A stretch of DNA of 6,172 nt from Synergistales bacterium Syner_01 (GTDB lineage: Bacteria; Synergistota; Synergistia; Synergistales; Aminobacteriaceae). Under the pieces are notes generated by a model, which saw nothing but the letters and a program-made list of their open reading frames with translations, was not told where the DNA came from and searched no databases. Shown one piece after another: positions 6,133 to 6,172 of this stretch. Position 1 is the first letter of the stretch, and every line of letters begins with the position of its first letter. The stretch lies in NCBI GenBank assembly GCA_001604435.1, contig LVBO01000059.1, forward strand, positions 1 to 6,172, written 5' to 3'. The position numbers were made by a program, and so were the translations under genes.

Positions 6133-6172
6133 GTGCGGTTCGAAGCGCGAGGCGTTTGCTTCGGACAACAGG
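6133..6172 (+). CDS. Possible start of a plus-strand gene (3' end outside window)
   Basis: A GTG at 6133 follows AGGAAAGG (6121-6128) at a workable distance and opens a frame reading VRFEARGVCFGQQ to the window edge. The beginning loosely resembles the first strand of ABC-transporter ATPases (x-EARGV-x-F-x-G), but thirteen residues are too few to assign a family. An ATG at 6129 in another frame (MSAVRSARRLL) is the alternative, but it sits very close to the ribosome site. TATAAC at 6114-6119 is a -10-like hexamer without a clear -35 partner. Only the presence of a start region is proposed, with no function. Confidence 0.3.
   Translation, partial: MRFEARGVCFGQQ

Overview
This is a GC-rich bacterial window holding four complete genes, two gene fragments at the edges and an unusually readable set of regulatory elements. 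A TonB-dependent outer-membrane receptor and a TonB protein point to a cell with an outer membrane. The propeller-like protein at 2820-4079 ends in GGGC, a hydrophobic segment and basic residues, which I recognise as a Synergist-CTERM-type sorting signal. That tail, the M20 amidohydrolase typical of amino-acid and peptide fermenters, and the base composition together suggest Synergistota (Synergistetes). This lineage call is an inference and was not tested by a search.

Left half, plus strand (1-4079): the C-terminal half of a TonB-family protein ends at 418. A cobalamin riboswitch follows almost at once (aptamer about 470-614), then an intrinsic terminator at 681-718 that looks like its expression platform. 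Next come a BtuB-like receptor (750-2732) and, 87 bases on with no terminator between, a secreted propeller-like protein with the sorting tail (2820-4079). The simplest reading is a cobalamin (or corrinoid) uptake locus: TonB supplies energy, the receptor moves ligand across the outer membrane, and the riboswitch shuts off receptor and propeller protein when adenosylcobalamin is plentiful. The propeller protein is the most interesting item. Its position and architecture recall BtuG, the surface beta-propeller partner of BtuB in Bacteroides, but it appears to be anchored in a different way.

The two halves converge on a strong hairpin terminator at 4113-4158.

Right half, minus strand (4208-5979): a likely two-gene operon runs from a promoter at 5953-5979 through a small YdcZ/DUF606-type membrane transporter (5475-5912) into an M20 metal-dependent amidohydrolase (4208-5413). 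It ends at the convergent terminator. The substrates cannot be read from the sequence.

Right edge (5980-6172): an AT-richer divergent intergenic region carries two adjacent perfect inverted repeats. The first codons of a plus-strand gene may begin at 6133.
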